A DNA stretch of 64,000 nt from G963662605 sp963662605 (GTDB lineage Bacteria > Bacteroidota > Ignavibacteria > Ignavibacteriales > Ignavibacteriaceae): the NCBI GenBank assembly GCA_963662605.1, contig OY759785.1, positions 3,534,001 through 3,598,000 of the forward strand, written 5' to 3'. This document shows positions 20,377 to 31,796 of the stretch, in pieces. The stretch's first letter is position 1; each line of letters starts with the position of its first letter. A program made the translations under genes and the position numbers. The notes beneath the pieces were generated by a model. It was not told the origin of the DNA, did not search any database, and was given only the letters and a program-made list of their open reading frames with translations.

Positions 20377-20538
20377 AAGAAATTCTTTCTAAAGTCTTTT
20401 GCTCGAGTGAATTATACACTATGAAATTATACATAAATAAATAATTCACTACATTTTTGACCTCTGTAAAACTTCCAATCTGCTTTCGCAGAATATCTAT
20501 TTTACACTTCAATCTTTCAAAGAACAACAAAAAAAAAG

Positions 20539-20611
20539 TGGAGCTAAACGGGATCGAACCGTTAACCTCCGCCTTGCAAGGGCGGCGCTCTCCCAATTGA
20601 GCTATAGCCCC
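20539..20611 (-). tRNA. tRNA-Ala(TGC)
   Basis: The minus strand folds into a full cloverleaf: acceptor GGGGCTA with TAGCTCC, anticodon loop CTTGCAA (anticodon TGC), and T-loop GGTTCGATCCC. The 3' CCA is not encoded. It is in the 16S-23S spacer next to tRNA-Ile, the usual bacterial order. Confidence 0.97.
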
Positions 20612-20661
20612 CTAACCTTATAGGGTTTTAGGGGTGTAATTTTGGTAATTAACACGCCTAC

Positions 20662-20738
<77 letters not shown>

Positions 20739-20833
20739 AGGATTAATGCCGTTGGCATTAACTCATTGTTTCAAATAACATAATGACAAAGTGCGATAGG
20801 AGACTGTTAATCCAGATTGAGTCTGGTATTACT

Positions 20834-22383
<1,550 letters not shown>

Positions 22384-22492
22384 GGATTTTTTAATAACTG
22401 TGTAATTTTCGCAGATTAACCTCAATTGTATTAACGGGTCTCTCTATCGTTTTCACTCTGTCAAAGAACATTTTCCTCATAAATGAGGATTT

Positions 22493-22523
22493 TAAACTTA
22501 CTATTTTTTATTCTGAAAGTCAA
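22493..22523 (-). promoter_or_regulatory. Candidate rRNA promoter, proximal
   Basis: On the minus strand, TTGACT (22523-22518), a 17-bp spacer and TAAGTTTA (22500-22493). This fits both a sigma-70 layout and a near-match to the Bacteroidota TAnnTTTG -7 element. It is about 110 bp upstream of the 16S 5' end. Confidence 0.45.
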
Positions 22524-22601
22524 GTGCCCTTTCGGTTTCTTTTTCTCTCAGAGCTAAATTTCAATATTTTGAGAACAAAATTATTTTCACAAAGCCTTTC
22601 T

Positions 22602-22629
22602 AAAATACATGATTTAGATTTAAAGTCAA
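22602..22629 (-). promoter_or_regulatory. Candidate rRNA promoter, distal
   Basis: A second TTGACT (22629-22624) on the minus strand, a 16-bp spacer and TATTTT (22607-22602). Tandem promoters are usual for rRNA operons. Weaker than the proximal candidate. Confidence 0.35.
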
Positions 22630-23013
22630 GTCGTTTTAAATTTATCTTAAATTTTTTATCAACTTTTCTTCCGTCATGTTTTCAGAGAACTTTATGCTTT
22701 GCTTTTGTTGTCTTGGCTTGGCTTGTGCCGTCACATAATTCAAAAACAAAGAGCTCTAAATATACGACTAAAATGCTTTCACTCCAAATTATTCTCGCAA
22801 TATTTTTCTATATTTTTTCATGTTTTTTTCGTCTCCTCCCCTCAAAATCTCATTTAAGCCTTTGTTTATGCGGCTCAAAGCGCCATACAAGAATTTGCGC
22901 AAGCCATAAAAAAAATTTCTGAAATTCTGCTCTGCTTTGTTTTTTGCTTGACATTATTTTGAATTGTTACTAAGTTCACTGATGTTTTTGATGCAATAAG
23001 TTGTGAGGCAAAT

Positions 23014-24426
23014 ATGAACTTGACAAAAATACTCCTCTTTATTCTGATTTCAACAGCGACCCTTTTTGGACAATATACACCGGCGATTAAAATTGCGCCC
23101 TATGCTGCCCGCCCGAGTATAGTTAATTCAGCCGATGGGAATGTTTTTATGGGGTGGGTTCAATATGACTCATCTTTTTCCGGTTCAGCAGCTTGTTTTA
23201 CCGGATTGAGCAGCAATGGTGCTGGATTGTTCCAACCTACTATAATTACAGGCGATAGTAATATGCCGCCCTCATTTGTTGCCGGAGATGATAAATTACT
23301 GGTTTTATCGGAAAATTCCTTCATGGAACCGACAGCTGGGTGTCATTTCTTCGATTTCAAAGGAAATCCCCAGCCCACCCTATGTCCCTTTGGCCAAGGT
23401 TACGTACCTGTCGGTTTTTATCTTCCCGATACGTCTTATGTGGTAGCATGGAAAAATTACTCCGGTGGAATATCTGCAAATAGATACTTTCACAACTCCT
23501 GGAGCGGGAACGCATTATTATATACTACGACAGTAGATAATATTTACCGCGTAGATTATGTTCCGGGTAAATATTCAAGAATTCTTTTATGGGTAGAGAA
23601 AGCTTCTTATAAATATTCAATTTACGCGCTCAAATTTTCTTTATCAGATCAGCAGATGTATAATAGAGTCGGCGTTATCAGTGATACAGCAATATCAGAA
23701 ATATTCGCTTTTGACACAGCTGTAAATTCTGATAGCTTAGCCGTTGTTGTCTGGTCCGGAAAAAAGGACAACAAAAACCGGATATTCCGAACAAGACTAT
23801 TCGAAAATGGCAGTGTTTCAGAACCCGAAATCATTTCACCGGATAGCATTTCGGTCATCTCCTATGCAGAGGTTTCAATTTCGTATAACAGTTCAGGTGA
23901 ATCTGTTGTTGCTTATGAAGCCTCAGACAATCCATACATTCAACGTTTTGATGCTCAGGGAAAGCTTCTTGGAGCCCCAATACCCATTTTAAAACATGAA
24001 AGTAATACGAGTTCATACTATCCGGTTGTGTCATTATGGAAAGATAGAATTCATGCAGCTTGGACGGAATATACTTCTGACCAGAGTGACGTTTGGTATC
24101 AGGTTTTAGACTTCAACAATCCTCTTAATGCAATAGATGACCGGAAACATAATAATGAACCCGTACAATATTATCTGGCACAAAACTATCCGAACCCATT
24201 CAATCCGGCAACAACAATACAGTACACTGTTCCGTCATATGGCCCGGTAAATATAGCGGTTTATAATGTCCTCGGTAAAAAAGTTGCGACATTAGTGAAT
24301 GAAGCAAAATCTCCGGGAGAATACACAATCACGTTTCATGCAGACGATCTGGCAACAGGGATTTATTATTATGTCTTCAGAACGAATAATTTTACAAGTA
24401 GTAAAAAGATGGTGATTCTCAAATAA
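23014..24426 (+). CDS. Secreted protein of unknown function with T9SS sorting domain
   Basis: 470 residues. A signal peptide (about residues 1-20, LFGQ) precedes about 370 residues of beta-rich sequence with repeated motifs such as FMGWVQYDSS, VVAWKNYSGG, AVVVWSGKKD and AAWTEYTSD. The recurring V-x-W pattern at about 60-70 residue spacing suggests a beta-propeller. Residues about 385-470 are the T9SS domain (AQNYPNPFNPAT). A 61-bp stretch of this tail is identical in DNA to the tail of the next gene. No catalytic motif is seen. Probably a cell-surface binding protein. Confidence 0.75.
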   Translation: MNLTKILLFILISTATLFGQYTPAIKIAPYAARPSIVNSADGNVFMGWVQYDSSFSGSAACFTGLSSNGAGLFQPTIITGDSNMPPSFVAGDDKLLVLSENSFMEPTAGCHFFDFKGNPQPTLCPFGQGYVPVGFYLPDTSYVVAWKNYSGGISANRYFHNSWSGNALLYTTTVDNIYRVDYVPGKYSRILLWVEKASYKYSIYALKFSLSDQQMYNRVGVISDTAISEIFAFDTAVNSDSLAVVVWSGKKDNKNRIFRTRLFENGSVSEPEIISPDSISVISYAEVSISYNSSGESVVAYEASDNPYIQRFDAQGKLLGAPIPILKHESNTSSYYPVVSLWKDRIHAAWTEYTSDQSDVWYQVLDFNNPLNAIDDRKHNNEPVQYYLAQNYPNPFNPATTIQYTVPSYGPVNIAVYNVLGKKVATLVNEAKSPGEYTITFHADDLATGIYYYVFRTNNFTSSKKMVILK

Positions 24427-24523
24427 ATTCTTAATTTACAATATGTCTGTACGAAACAGTACACAATATTATTATTTGTTCTTCTTACGGACAAACACCT
24501 ATACATCTAAATCCGGGGCGCAT

Positions 24524-26233
24524 ATGAATAATTGTTCTATTTCACACTATATCATCTTGATCATTCTTCTTATTACGGCACCCAATATTTCACTGGGGCA
24601 AAAATTTGAATGGGTAAACACAACCGGATCCACAGTAGGGACTTCCGGGAAGAGTATAGTTGCCGTTGACAAATCAGGCAACGTGTATATGGCGGGTGGT
24701 TTTGCATCAGATACCATTCATTTTGGAACAATAGTTTTAACAAACACAGCGACAGGATGGGAGGATATTTTTTTAGCGAAATACAACCAATCCGGTGATG
24801 TGATTTGGGCGAAAAGTTTTAAAGGCAGCTGGGTAGAAAATCCGGCTTCAATTTCTATTGACAATTCAAACAATATAATCTTATCTGGATATTTTTGTGA
24901 AACCATTTGCGTGGGCGACTCTACGTTTGTGAACTCACGCTCTGATGGCAGTAAAGATATCTTTATTGCTAAAATGGATTCATCAGGAAAGGTACTTTGG
25001 ACAAAAGCCATTGGGGGCACCATGACTGATTATCCAATGGCGACCTGTGTTGATAACAACGGAGATATATACCTTGGCGGCGGTTTTGCCTCTGCAAGTA
25101 TTGCTTTTGATTCGTTTTCATTATCAGATAAGAAACCGGGATTGGATAACAGCTTTCTCGTAAAATTGGATCCCGATGGCAAAGTCTTATGGGCAAGAAG
25201 TTTCGAATGCGCCGTCGCAGACATCATCTATTCTTTAGCACTTGACAAATCCGGGAATGTTATTGCTGCTGGTATATTTCAGGCTCCATCTATTACTTTC
25301 GATACAACAACTCTGATCAGCGCAGGAGCTAATTCTATTGATTGTTTTGTAGTGAAGTTTAACTCCTCTGGCAATGTGTTATGGGCCAAAAGTTTCGGCG
25401 GCACGAATACAGATAATCTAATGGCAATAGCTACGGACAACTCAAACAGTATATATGTGACCGGGAATTATTACTCTGCCTCATTAAGTTTTGATACTTG
25501 TTCTGTAACTAACGACGTAACCGAGAGTATTTTTCTGGTTAAATATAATGAAAGCGGGAACGCGGTTTGGGCAAAAAGTTTCGGTGGAAGCTAAGTGAAC
25601 CACGTCTCTTCTATTTACACAGATTCTTCGGGTTATGCTTATCTAACAGGACACTTTAATTCACCGACATTAAATTTAGGAAACATCACCATTACTTCAC
25701 CTAATTTATATTTAGATGTATTCATAGCCAAATGCAATTCACAAGGTACATTCCTATGGGTCAAGAAAGTCGAGGACTCGGTTCTTCCTTATGGACAATG
25801 CTATTCTTATGCCATAGCCGGAGACGATCAGGGAAATATTTACTTGACAGGGCAAATAGATTCACGTATGCTCTTCGATTTTTTGGATATTGCCGGGGAT
25901 TATCAAATGTATATTGCAAAACTCTCGCAGAGTGCTCTTGATAATTCTGAAAAGGAAGATTGTTTTAATAATTCATTTCAATTGTTCCAGAACTACCCAA
26001 ACCCATTTAACCCTTCAACCACTATAAAGTATATTGTCCCAATGTATGGGAAAGTAACTATAGGGGTTTATAATGTCCTCGGTAAAAAAGTTGCGACATT
26101 AGTGAATGAAGCAAAATCTCCGGGAACGTATTCAGTCAATTTCAACGCAACTGATCTGCCGAGCGGGATTTACTTTTGTAAAGTTGTATCCGGAGGCTAT
26201 ACAGCGACCCGAAAAATGATGCTGATAAAATAA
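24524..26233 (+). pseudogene. SBBP-repeat beta-propeller secreted protein interrupted by an in-frame stop
   Basis: One reading frame runs from ATG 24524 (MNNCSISHYIILIILL signal peptide, SLGQ) to 26233, broken only by TAA at 25592-25594. Before the stop there are at least five SBBP-type repeats (pattern VLWAKSFGGT, then DNSGNIYLTGNF). The repeat AKSFGGS reaches the stop, and the next frame resumes with VNHVSSIYTDSSGYAYLTGHF, the expected continuation. The T9SS tail (QNYPNPFNPST) is after the stop. Without readthrough, the shortened product of about 356 residues would be exported to the periplasm but lack its sorting signal. A frame start at 24443 adds 27 non-signal residues and is less likely. 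A sequencing or assembly error is the main alternative to a true nonsense mutation. Confidence 0.75.
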
Positions 26234-26240
26234 TTTCTGA

Positions 26241-26264
26241 AAGCCGTCTCCACGACGGTTTTTT
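26241..26264 (+). terminator. Terminator after the SBBP gene
   Basis: CCGTC-loop-GACGG hairpin followed by a run of six T, seven bases after the stop codon. Confidence 0.75.
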
Positions 26265-26361
26265 AATTCCGGGCAGCAAGAATATTTTTGATTCACTTTA
26301 TATAAATAAATTTTAATAAAAACCGTAATTTTCGGTATGTATTTATTTAAAGGATGAAATT

Positions 26362-28431
26362 ATGAAGCGAATCTTGATATTTCTGTTAATAGTAGTACCA
26401 CTTGCAACATTTACAAATGCGCAGAAACGCGCCTTTACTCTCGACGACATCTACCGCGTTAAGGGAGTCGGGGCACTTGCTCTTTCACCTTCGGGTAAAA
26501 ATCTTGCCTATACGGTTACTGAAAGTTTCCTGAAAGAAGGAAAATCTCTTACCGCCATTTATGTAATGGATACGGAGAAAAAGATCTCATCAAAACTGGA
26601 TCTTGGAGATAAAAGCGTTTATTCCCCGTTCTGGAGCACAACTGATGATGCTTTATATTTTACAAAAACCGTTTCAGGCAACTCGCAAGTTTTTAGCTAT
26701 GATTTCAAATCGAAAGCAATAAAACAAATTACGACATTCTATCCCGGTGTTGCAGAGCCTTTGCTTTCACCCGATGGAAAGACTCTCGCGTTCACTTCGA
26801 ATGTTTATCCCGATTGCGGCGCTGATTCTGCATGCAACCGTAAAGCATACGAAGCCGCTGAAGACGGCCCGATTCAAGCCGCGATGAGCGATGATCTGCT
26901 GTTTAGGCATTGGACTGCATATTCCGAAAACAGAGTAAATCACATCTTTCTTCAGGATTTACAAACCGGTGCGCTGACCGATATTACGCCTTATAACTAC
27001 AACTGCCCGGTGTTTACCCTCGGCGGTTCGGGATACGCTTTTTCAGCTGATTCAAAATTATTTTGTTACGTCGCGAACGCTGATGAAAAAGCCGGTAACT
27101 CAACCAATGCCGATCTCTGGCTATATGATATTGCCGCAAAGCAGACAAAAAATATTACGAGCGCCAATAAGGCATGGGACGGCACACCTGCCTTTTCACC
27201 CGACGGCAAATATATTGCATATCGTACACAAAAAGTACCGGGATACGAATCCGATAAATTCGTTATCGCTCTTTATGATATCGCCGCGCAAAAATCAAAA
27301 CGTATCGGTGAAAAATTCGACAACTGGGTTGATGATATTAAATGGCTGCCTGATTCCAAAACTATTTGCTTCCAGGCAGATCAAAAAAGTCTTACTCCTT
27401 TATTCACAATTAATATAGCCACTGAAGAAATAGTCCAAATCTCACCCGAAAGAGCTATCGGCAATTTTGAACTGGATGCTGCCAACGTCAATATTTATTA
27501 CACCTACCGCCGCATTGATAAACCGGCCGAAATTTATTTACTCGATGTAGTTACGCAGCAAGAGAAACAACTCACCGGATATAACAGCACACTTCTTCAC
27601 GACGTAGATTTCCGTCCCGCCGAAGATGTGTGGGTAAAGGGAGCTGACGGAACTCCTATCCACGTTATGCTTATTAAGCCGCATGATTTTGACCCGAAGA
27701 AAAAATATCCCGTGATAATTAATGTACACGGCGGCCCGCAGAGCCAATGGATGAACGCCTATCGTCCCGACGCCCAACTATACGGCGGTTACGGATATAT
27801 TGTTGCACTGCCTAATCCACACGGCTCAACCGGCTACGGACAGGCATTCACCAAAGCTATCTCAGGCGATTGGGGCGGTAAAGTGTATAAAGATGTCATG
27901 CTCATTACCGATTACATCGAGAAACTTTCCTATGTAGATAAAAACAAAATCGGCGCGATGGGATGGTCATACGGCGGATACATGATGAACTGGCTTCAAG
28001 CTAACACAAAGCGTTACAAATGTCTTGCCTCAATGATGGGTGTGTATAATCTCAGTGCAATGTATGGAACAACAGAAGAACTCTGGTTCCCCGAACACGA
28101 TTTGAATGGTACTCCGTGGGATAATAAACCATTGTACGACAAATGGTCTCCCTCAAACTATGTAAAAAAATTCTCCACACCGGCACTCATTATCACCGGC
28201 GAACGCGATTATCGTGTCTCGTATAATCAAAGTCTTGAATACTTCACCGACTTGAAAAGAAGAGGTATTGACGCGCGTATTATCATTTTTAAAAACGACG
28301 GTCATTGGCCGAGTGCAGTAAAATCAATGCCGTTATACTACAACTCTCATCTCGAGTTTTTTCATAAATATCTCGGCGGCAAAGAAGCGCCGTATGATTC
28401 GAAGTTAATGGTTAGAAATCAGTACAAGTAA
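26362..28431 (+). CDS. S9 family prolyl oligopeptidase / dipeptidyl aminopeptidase, exported
   Basis: Serine peptidase that releases short peptides, probably in the periplasm; the signal peptide spans about residues 1-20 (FTNAQ). Residues about 25-430 form a WD40-like beta-propeller (repeats such as SPDGKTLAFTS and SPDGKYIAYRT) that restricts access to the active site. The C-terminal alpha/beta hydrolase has nucleophile S536 in GWSYGGYM, D616 in GERDYRV and H648 in NDGHWPS, and the oxyanion segment NVHGGPQSQW. The 689-residue length fits the family of acylaminoacyl peptidase/DPP-like enzymes. No T9SS tail, so it remains cell-associated. It appears monocistronic; a repeat element follows. Confidence 0.92.
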   Translation: MKRILIFLLIVVPLATFTNAQKRAFTLDDIYRVKGVGALALSPSGKNLAYTVTESFLKEGKSLTAIYVMDTEKKISSKLDLGDKSVYSPFWSTTDDALYFTKTVSGNSQVFSYDFKSKAIKQITTFYPGVAEPLLSPDGKTLAFTSNVYPDCGADSACNRKAYEAAEDGPIQAAMSDDLLFRHWTAYSENRVNHIFLQDLQTGALTDITPYNYNCPVFTLGGSGYAFSADSKLFCYVANADEKAGNSTNADLWLYDIAAKQTKNITSANKAWDGTPAFSPDGKYIAYRTQKVPGYESDKFVIALYDIAAQKSKRIGEKFDNWVDDIKWLPDSKTICFQADQKSLTPLFTINIATEEIVQISPERAIGNFELDAANVNIYYTYRRIDKPAEIYLLDVVTQQEKQLTGYNSTLLHDVDFRPAEDVWVKGADGTPIHVMLIKPHDFDPKKKYPVIINVHGGPQSQWMNAYRPDAQLYGGYGYIVALPNPHGSTGYGQAFTKAISGDWGGKVYKDVMLITDYIEKLSYVDKNKIGAMGWSYGGYMMNWLQANTKRYKCLASMMGVYNLSAMYGTTEELWFPEHDLNGTPWDNKPLYDKWSPSNYVKKFSTPALIITGERDYRVSYNQSLEYFTDLKRRGIDARIIIFKNDGHWPSAVKSMPLYYNSHLEFFHKYLGGKEAPYDSKLMVRNQYK

Positions 28432-28475
28432 TAATTGTTATCCGAACGCTGATTTTCACAATGTAATTATATAAA

Positions 28476-28591
28476 GCCCCTCATCACCCAGCCTCTTCTC
28501 CCCAAGGGAGAAGAGGAGGAAGACGCAAAATAACTTTGTCTTTCTTCGTCTCTCTCCCTTTGGGAGAGAGATTGAGAGTGAGGGTTCATAG
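28476..28591. repeat. Paired inverted REP-like element
   Basis: Two hairpins lie in tandem within 110 bp: CCTCTTCTCCC-CAA-GGGAGAAGAGG (28492-28516) and CTCTCTCCC-TTT-GGGAGAGAG (28550-28570). They are framed by CCCTCA on the left and TGAGGG on the right, so the whole is an inverted pair resembling a BIME. It occupies the gap between the S9 peptidase and SulP genes and may also act as a transcript-stabilising or terminating structure. Confidence 0.6.
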
Positions 28592-28602
28592 AAGGATTTG
28601 AC

Positions 28603-30321
28603 ATGTTAAAACCTAAGTTATGGACTATCGCCAAAACGATAACCAAAGAACAATTATTAAATGACATCACCGCGGGTATTATTGTCGGTGTCATTGCCCT
28701 GCCGCTTGCAATTGCATTTGGTATTGCATCCGGAGTCTCACCGGAAAAAGGAATCATCACCGCTATTATCGGCGGATTTTTTATCTCACTTCTGGGAGGA
28801 AGCCGCGTCCAGATAGGCGGCCCTACCGGCGCATTTATCGTGGTTGTATTCGGTGTGGTTCAGCAATACGGCGTTGACGGTTTAATGGTTGCAACGCTGC
28901 TCGCGGGATTCATTCTTATTATCATGGGCATCGCAAAATTCGGCTCCATAATAAAATTCATTCCTCATCCAGTAACAGTCGGATTCACCAGCGGTATTGC
29001 GGTTATCATATTCTCTTCGCAAGTAAAAGATTTCTTCGGATTGAATATGCAGAAAGTCCCTTCGGAGTTTATCGAGAAGTGTTACGCGTTTGCGACAAAT
29101 TTTTCGGTCAATTACTACGCTTTCGGCATCGGGGCATTGGCTCTGCTTATAATGATTTTTTGGAACAAGATTACACACAAAATTCCCGGTTCACTTGCCG
29201 CGATTGTTATTACAACCATTATTGTCACTTACTTTAAATTACCCGTGTCCACAATCGGCAGCGTGTACGGCAACATTCCATCCACTCTGCCGTTTCCTCA
29301 TATTCCCCATGTGGATTTAGTCACCTTCCGCAATCTCATTCAACCAGCGACCACTATTGCGCTTCTGGCGGCAATTGAGGGACTGCTCTCGGCTGTTGTT
29401 GCAGACGGTATGATAGGTAAAACACACCGCTCAAACATGGAACTTGTTGCACAAGGTATTGCCAACGTTATTTCACCGCTGTTCGGCGGCATTCCTGTAA
29501 CCGGAGCAATAGCACGCACAGCAGCCAACATTAAAAACGGCGGACGTACTCCGGTTGCTGGAATCGTTCACGCCATAACGCTTTTACTCATCATGCTCTT
29601 CCTCGGAAGCTTTGCAAAGCTTATTCCGATGACAACACTTGCCGCTGTTCTTATCATCGTTGCGTATAACATGAGCGAGTGGCGGACGTTTGTTTCATTG
29701 CTGAAGAGTCCCAAGAGTGATGTTATCGTTCTCTTGACAACATTCTTTCTTACCGTCATTATTGATTTGACCGTCGCTATTGAAGTCGGCGTAGTACTTG
29801 CAGTATTCCTCTTCATGCGCCGCATGGCTATGGTTACCAACGTGGAAGTTGTTACCCGTGAAATGAAAGAAGAAGATGAAGAGTCGGCCGATCCGAATGC
29901 TATTGACAGGCGGAATGTTCCTCCGGGTGTTGAAGTCTACGAAATCAACGGGCCGTTTTTCTTCGGTGCGGCATTTAAATTTAAAGATGCTATGATGGAA
30001 GTGGAAAACCCTCCAAAAATCCGCATTATCCGTATGCGCAGCGTTCCCGCGATGGATGCGACAGGAATTCACGTTATCAAGGAATTTTATAACGCTTCCA
30101 TCAAAAAAGGAACAGCGGTTTTATTTTCCGGTGTTCATACTCAGCCGCTTATTGTCTTTGAGCAAACCGGACTCATGAAGTTAATTGGTGAAGAGAACAT
30201 CCTTGGAAACATTGATGACGCACTTGATAGAGCGCGCGAAATATTGAATCTCCCGAAAATCGGCAGACTGCAAGGCTCCGTTCCGGTTGTTAAAAGAGAA
30301 ATGGAAAAACTTAAAGATTAA
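28603..30321 (+). CDS. SulP family anion transporter with STAS domain
   Basis: Inner-membrane transporter of sulfate, bicarbonate or related anions. 572 residues with about eleven to twelve hydrophobic segments from residue 20 to 410, including the SulP signature region (SRVQIGGPTGAFIVVVFG) and a conserved internal pore stretch (GGIPVTGAIARTAANIKNGG). After a charged linker (TREMKEEDEESADPNA), the C-terminal about 110 residues form a STAS domain (YEINGPFFFGAAFKFKD; VPAMDATGIHVI), a regulatory cytoplasmic module. The substrate cannot be read from the sequence. There is no linked carbonic anhydrase or sulfate assimilation gene in the window. Transcribed alone, preceded by the REP-like element. 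Confidence 0.93.
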   Translation: MLKPKLWTIAKTITKEQLLNDITAGIIVGVIALPLAIAFGIASGVSPEKGIITAIIGGFFISLLGGSRVQIGGPTGAFIVVVFGVVQQYGVDGLMVATLLAGFILIIMGIAKFGSIIKFIPHPVTVGFTSGIAVIIFSSQVKDFFGLNMQKVPSEFIEKCYAFATNFSVNYYAFGIGALALLIMIFWNKITHKIPGSLAAIVITTIIVTYFKLPVSTIGSVYGNIPSTLPFPHIPHVDLVTFRNLIQPATTIALLAAIEGLLSAVVADGMIGKTHRSNMELVAQGIANVISPLFGGIPVTGAIARTAANIKNGGRTPVAGIVHAITLLLIMLFLGSFAKLIPMTTLAAVLIIVAYNMSEWRTFVSLLKSPKSDVIVLLTTFFLTVIIDLTVAIEVGVVLAVFLFMRRMAMVTNVEVVTREMKEEDEESADPNAIDRRNVPPGVEVYEINGPFFFGAAFKFKDAMMEVENPPKIRIIRMRSVPAMDATGIHVIKEFYNASIKKGTAVLFSGVHTQPLIVFEQTGLMKLIGEENILGNIDDALDRAREILNLPKIGRLQGSVPVVKREMEKLKD

Positions 30322-30330
30322 TTCAATTCA

Positions 30331-30384
30331 TAGCCCATGGCCCCGCCTGAATGCCGAACGGCGGGCAGGTTAAGTCATGGGCTA
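30331..30384. repeat. Nested hairpin / REP-like element between convergent genes
   Basis: TAGCCCATG (30331-30339) pairs with CATGGGCTA (30376-30384). Inside is a GC-rich imperfect palindrome (CCCCGCCTGAATGCC / GGCGGGCAGG). It lies between the SulP and aldo/keto reductase stop codons, so it may serve as a bidirectional terminator as well as being a dispersed repeat. Confidence 0.6.
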
Positions 30385-30401
30385 GGAAAAATAACATAAT
30401 A

Positions 30402-31394
30402 TTATTCCGCGTCCGCCATTTTTTGCATGCTCTCCGGATACCTTTCCCCCTGAATTTTAATCTTCGACACCGCCTCGTTAATATTCTTCAAATCATCGGA
30501 TGTTAAAGCAATATCAACCGATCCGATATTTTCTTCAAGGCGTTCTAATTTTGTTGTCCCCGGAATAGGAACAATCCACGGCTTTTGAGCGAGCAGCCAT
30601 GCCAAAGCAATCTGTGCGGGAGTCGCCTGTCTTTCTGCGGCTATCTTTGCGAGCAAATCTACGACCGCCTGATTTGCTTTCATCGCATCGGGAGCAAAGC
30701 GTGGCAAAGTTGTTCTGAAATCACCGGCGGCGAATTTCGTATTTGCATCCATCTTTCCTGTTAAAAATCCACGACCCAAGGGACTAAACGGCACCAGACC
30801 GATTCCCAGCTCCTCTACCAACGGAATAATCTCAGCCTCAAGTGCTCTCCACCATAGCGAGTATTCGCTTTGTAGTGCCGTTACAGACAGCACAGCATGT
30901 GCGCGGCGGATAATCTTCGGCCCCGCTTCGGAAAGTCCAAAATGCTTCACCTTGCCTTGCGCAATGAGATCTTTTACTGTCCCGGCGACATCCTCAATCG
31001 GCACATTCGGATCAACACGATGCTGATATAACAAATCAATCGCATCAACGCGGAGCCGTTTTAATGAAGCCTCGACAACCTCACGTATGTGCTCTGGACG
31101 GCTGTCAACACCACCGAGCGCATTTTCCGGTGTTATTTTAAAACCGAATTTTGTGGCGATGACAACCTTATCCCTATAAGGCTGAAGCGCTTCACCCACA
31201 AGCTCCTCGTTATTATACGGACCGTAAACCTCCGCGGTATCGAAAAAAGTCACGCCCTTTTCAATTGCCGAATGGATAAGCGAAATCATTTCCTTCTTAT
31301 CCTTTGGCGCACCATACGCGTGCGTCATACCCATGCACCCCAGTCCGATTGCTGAGACCGTTAAATCTGATGTTCCTAAAGTTCTGTATTTCAT
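30402..31394 (-). CDS. Aldo/keto reductase
   Basis: NADPH-dependent reduction of aldehydes or ketones in the cytoplasm; TIM-barrel fold. 330 residues beginning MKYRTLGTSDLTVSAIGLGCMGM, typical of the AKR13-like group. Tetrad residues are visible: Asp and Tyr in FFDTAEVYGP, Lys in IATKFGF and His in LLYQHRVD. The cofactor segment IPGTTKLERLEEN is near the C-terminus. No partner gene identifies the substrate. It is monocistronic and faces the SulP gene convergently across a hairpin. Confidence 0.93.
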   Translation of the reverse strand: MKYRTLGTSDLTVSAIGLGCMGMTHAYGAPKDKKEMISLIHSAIEKGVTFFDTAEVYGPYNNEELVGEALQPYRDKVVIATKFGFKITPENALGGVDSRPEHIREVVEASLKRLRVDAIDLLYQHRVDPNVPIEDVAGTVKDLIAQGKVKHFGLSEAGPKIIRRAHAVLSVTALQSEYSLWWRALEAEIIPLVEELGIGLVPFSPLGRGFLTGKMDANTKFAAGDFRTTLPRFAPDAMKANQAVVDLLAKIAAERQATPAQIALAWLLAQKPWIVPIPGTTKLERLEENIGSVDIALTSDDLKNINEAVSKIKIQGERYPESMQKMADAE

Positions 31395-31500
31395 AATAAA
31401 TCCTGTAGTATATAAAGCATAATTTCTTTTAAATTAGTCCGTGCCGCAAATTACCCCACAAACAGCAGACTTTCAACCCGATATTTAGTATGCAAATATA

Positions 31501-31564
31501 TTCCCTACGGGAAATGGGATAATGTGCCGTAATATATTCTACAGTGATACAATGCCTACGGCAT
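31501..31564 (-). repeat. RAYT-associated REP unit A
   Basis: Two linked palindromes: TTCCCTACGGGAA (31501-31513) and ATGCCTACGGCAT (31552-31564), joined by a spacer ending TTCTACAGTGATACA. Same layout as units C, D and E around the transposase. The two arms share the loop TAC. Confidence 0.8.
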
Positions 31565-31706
31565 ACTGGACATGCGTCTATCATTTCGTAGCTAATAACA
31601 AATTTGTTCTACATTGCATGCCTTTGAGGTTTATTCCACAAAAGAGCTGATTACCTGCTCTATCCTGTTGATAATACTTCTCAGGAAAAAGCTAATTGCC
31701 TCTAAT

Positions 31707-31740
31707 ATGCTGTAGGCATTTTGTCTCTTTAGAAAAGGCT
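31707..31740 (+). repeat. RAYT-associated REP unit B, partial
   Basis: ATGCTGTAGGCAT (31707-31719) followed by TTTGTCTCTTTAGAAAA, matching the GCC palindrome and spacer of the other units with two changes. The second palindrome is missing, so this is a decayed copy. Confidence 0.65.
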
Positions 31741-31796
31741 AATCTCCACATTATACCGCAAACAAAACATCGCCGAAAAAATCAATTGCATCAATT

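Larger units (their letters stand above)
22384..23013. other. rRNA operon leader and promoter region, 630 bp
   Basis: AT-rich region upstream of 16S on the minus strand and upstream of a T9SS protein gene on the plus strand. It holds two candidate rRNA promoters (separate entries) and a small leader hairpin (CCTCATAAATGAGG, 22475-22488). A 132-codon open frame at 22524-22922 is Phe/Ser/Leu-rich, has no recognisable domain and overlaps the promoters, so I do not count it as a gene. The plus-strand TTGACA at 22949 could serve the 23014 gene. Confidence 0.5.

Noticed and set aside
22524..22922. 132-codon plus-strand frame upstream of the rRNA operon
   Set aside because: Phe/Ser/Leu-rich without motif, antisense to the operon's promoter region, no ribosome-binding or promoter support.
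25595..26233. Independent gene starting with GTG directly after the TAA at 25592
   Set aside because: Frame, repeat pattern and T9SS tail continue the upstream SBBP gene, and the product would have no signal peptide.
29568..30072. Minus-strand frames opposite the SulP gene
   Set aside because: Antisense to a strongly supported gene, with low-complexity composition.
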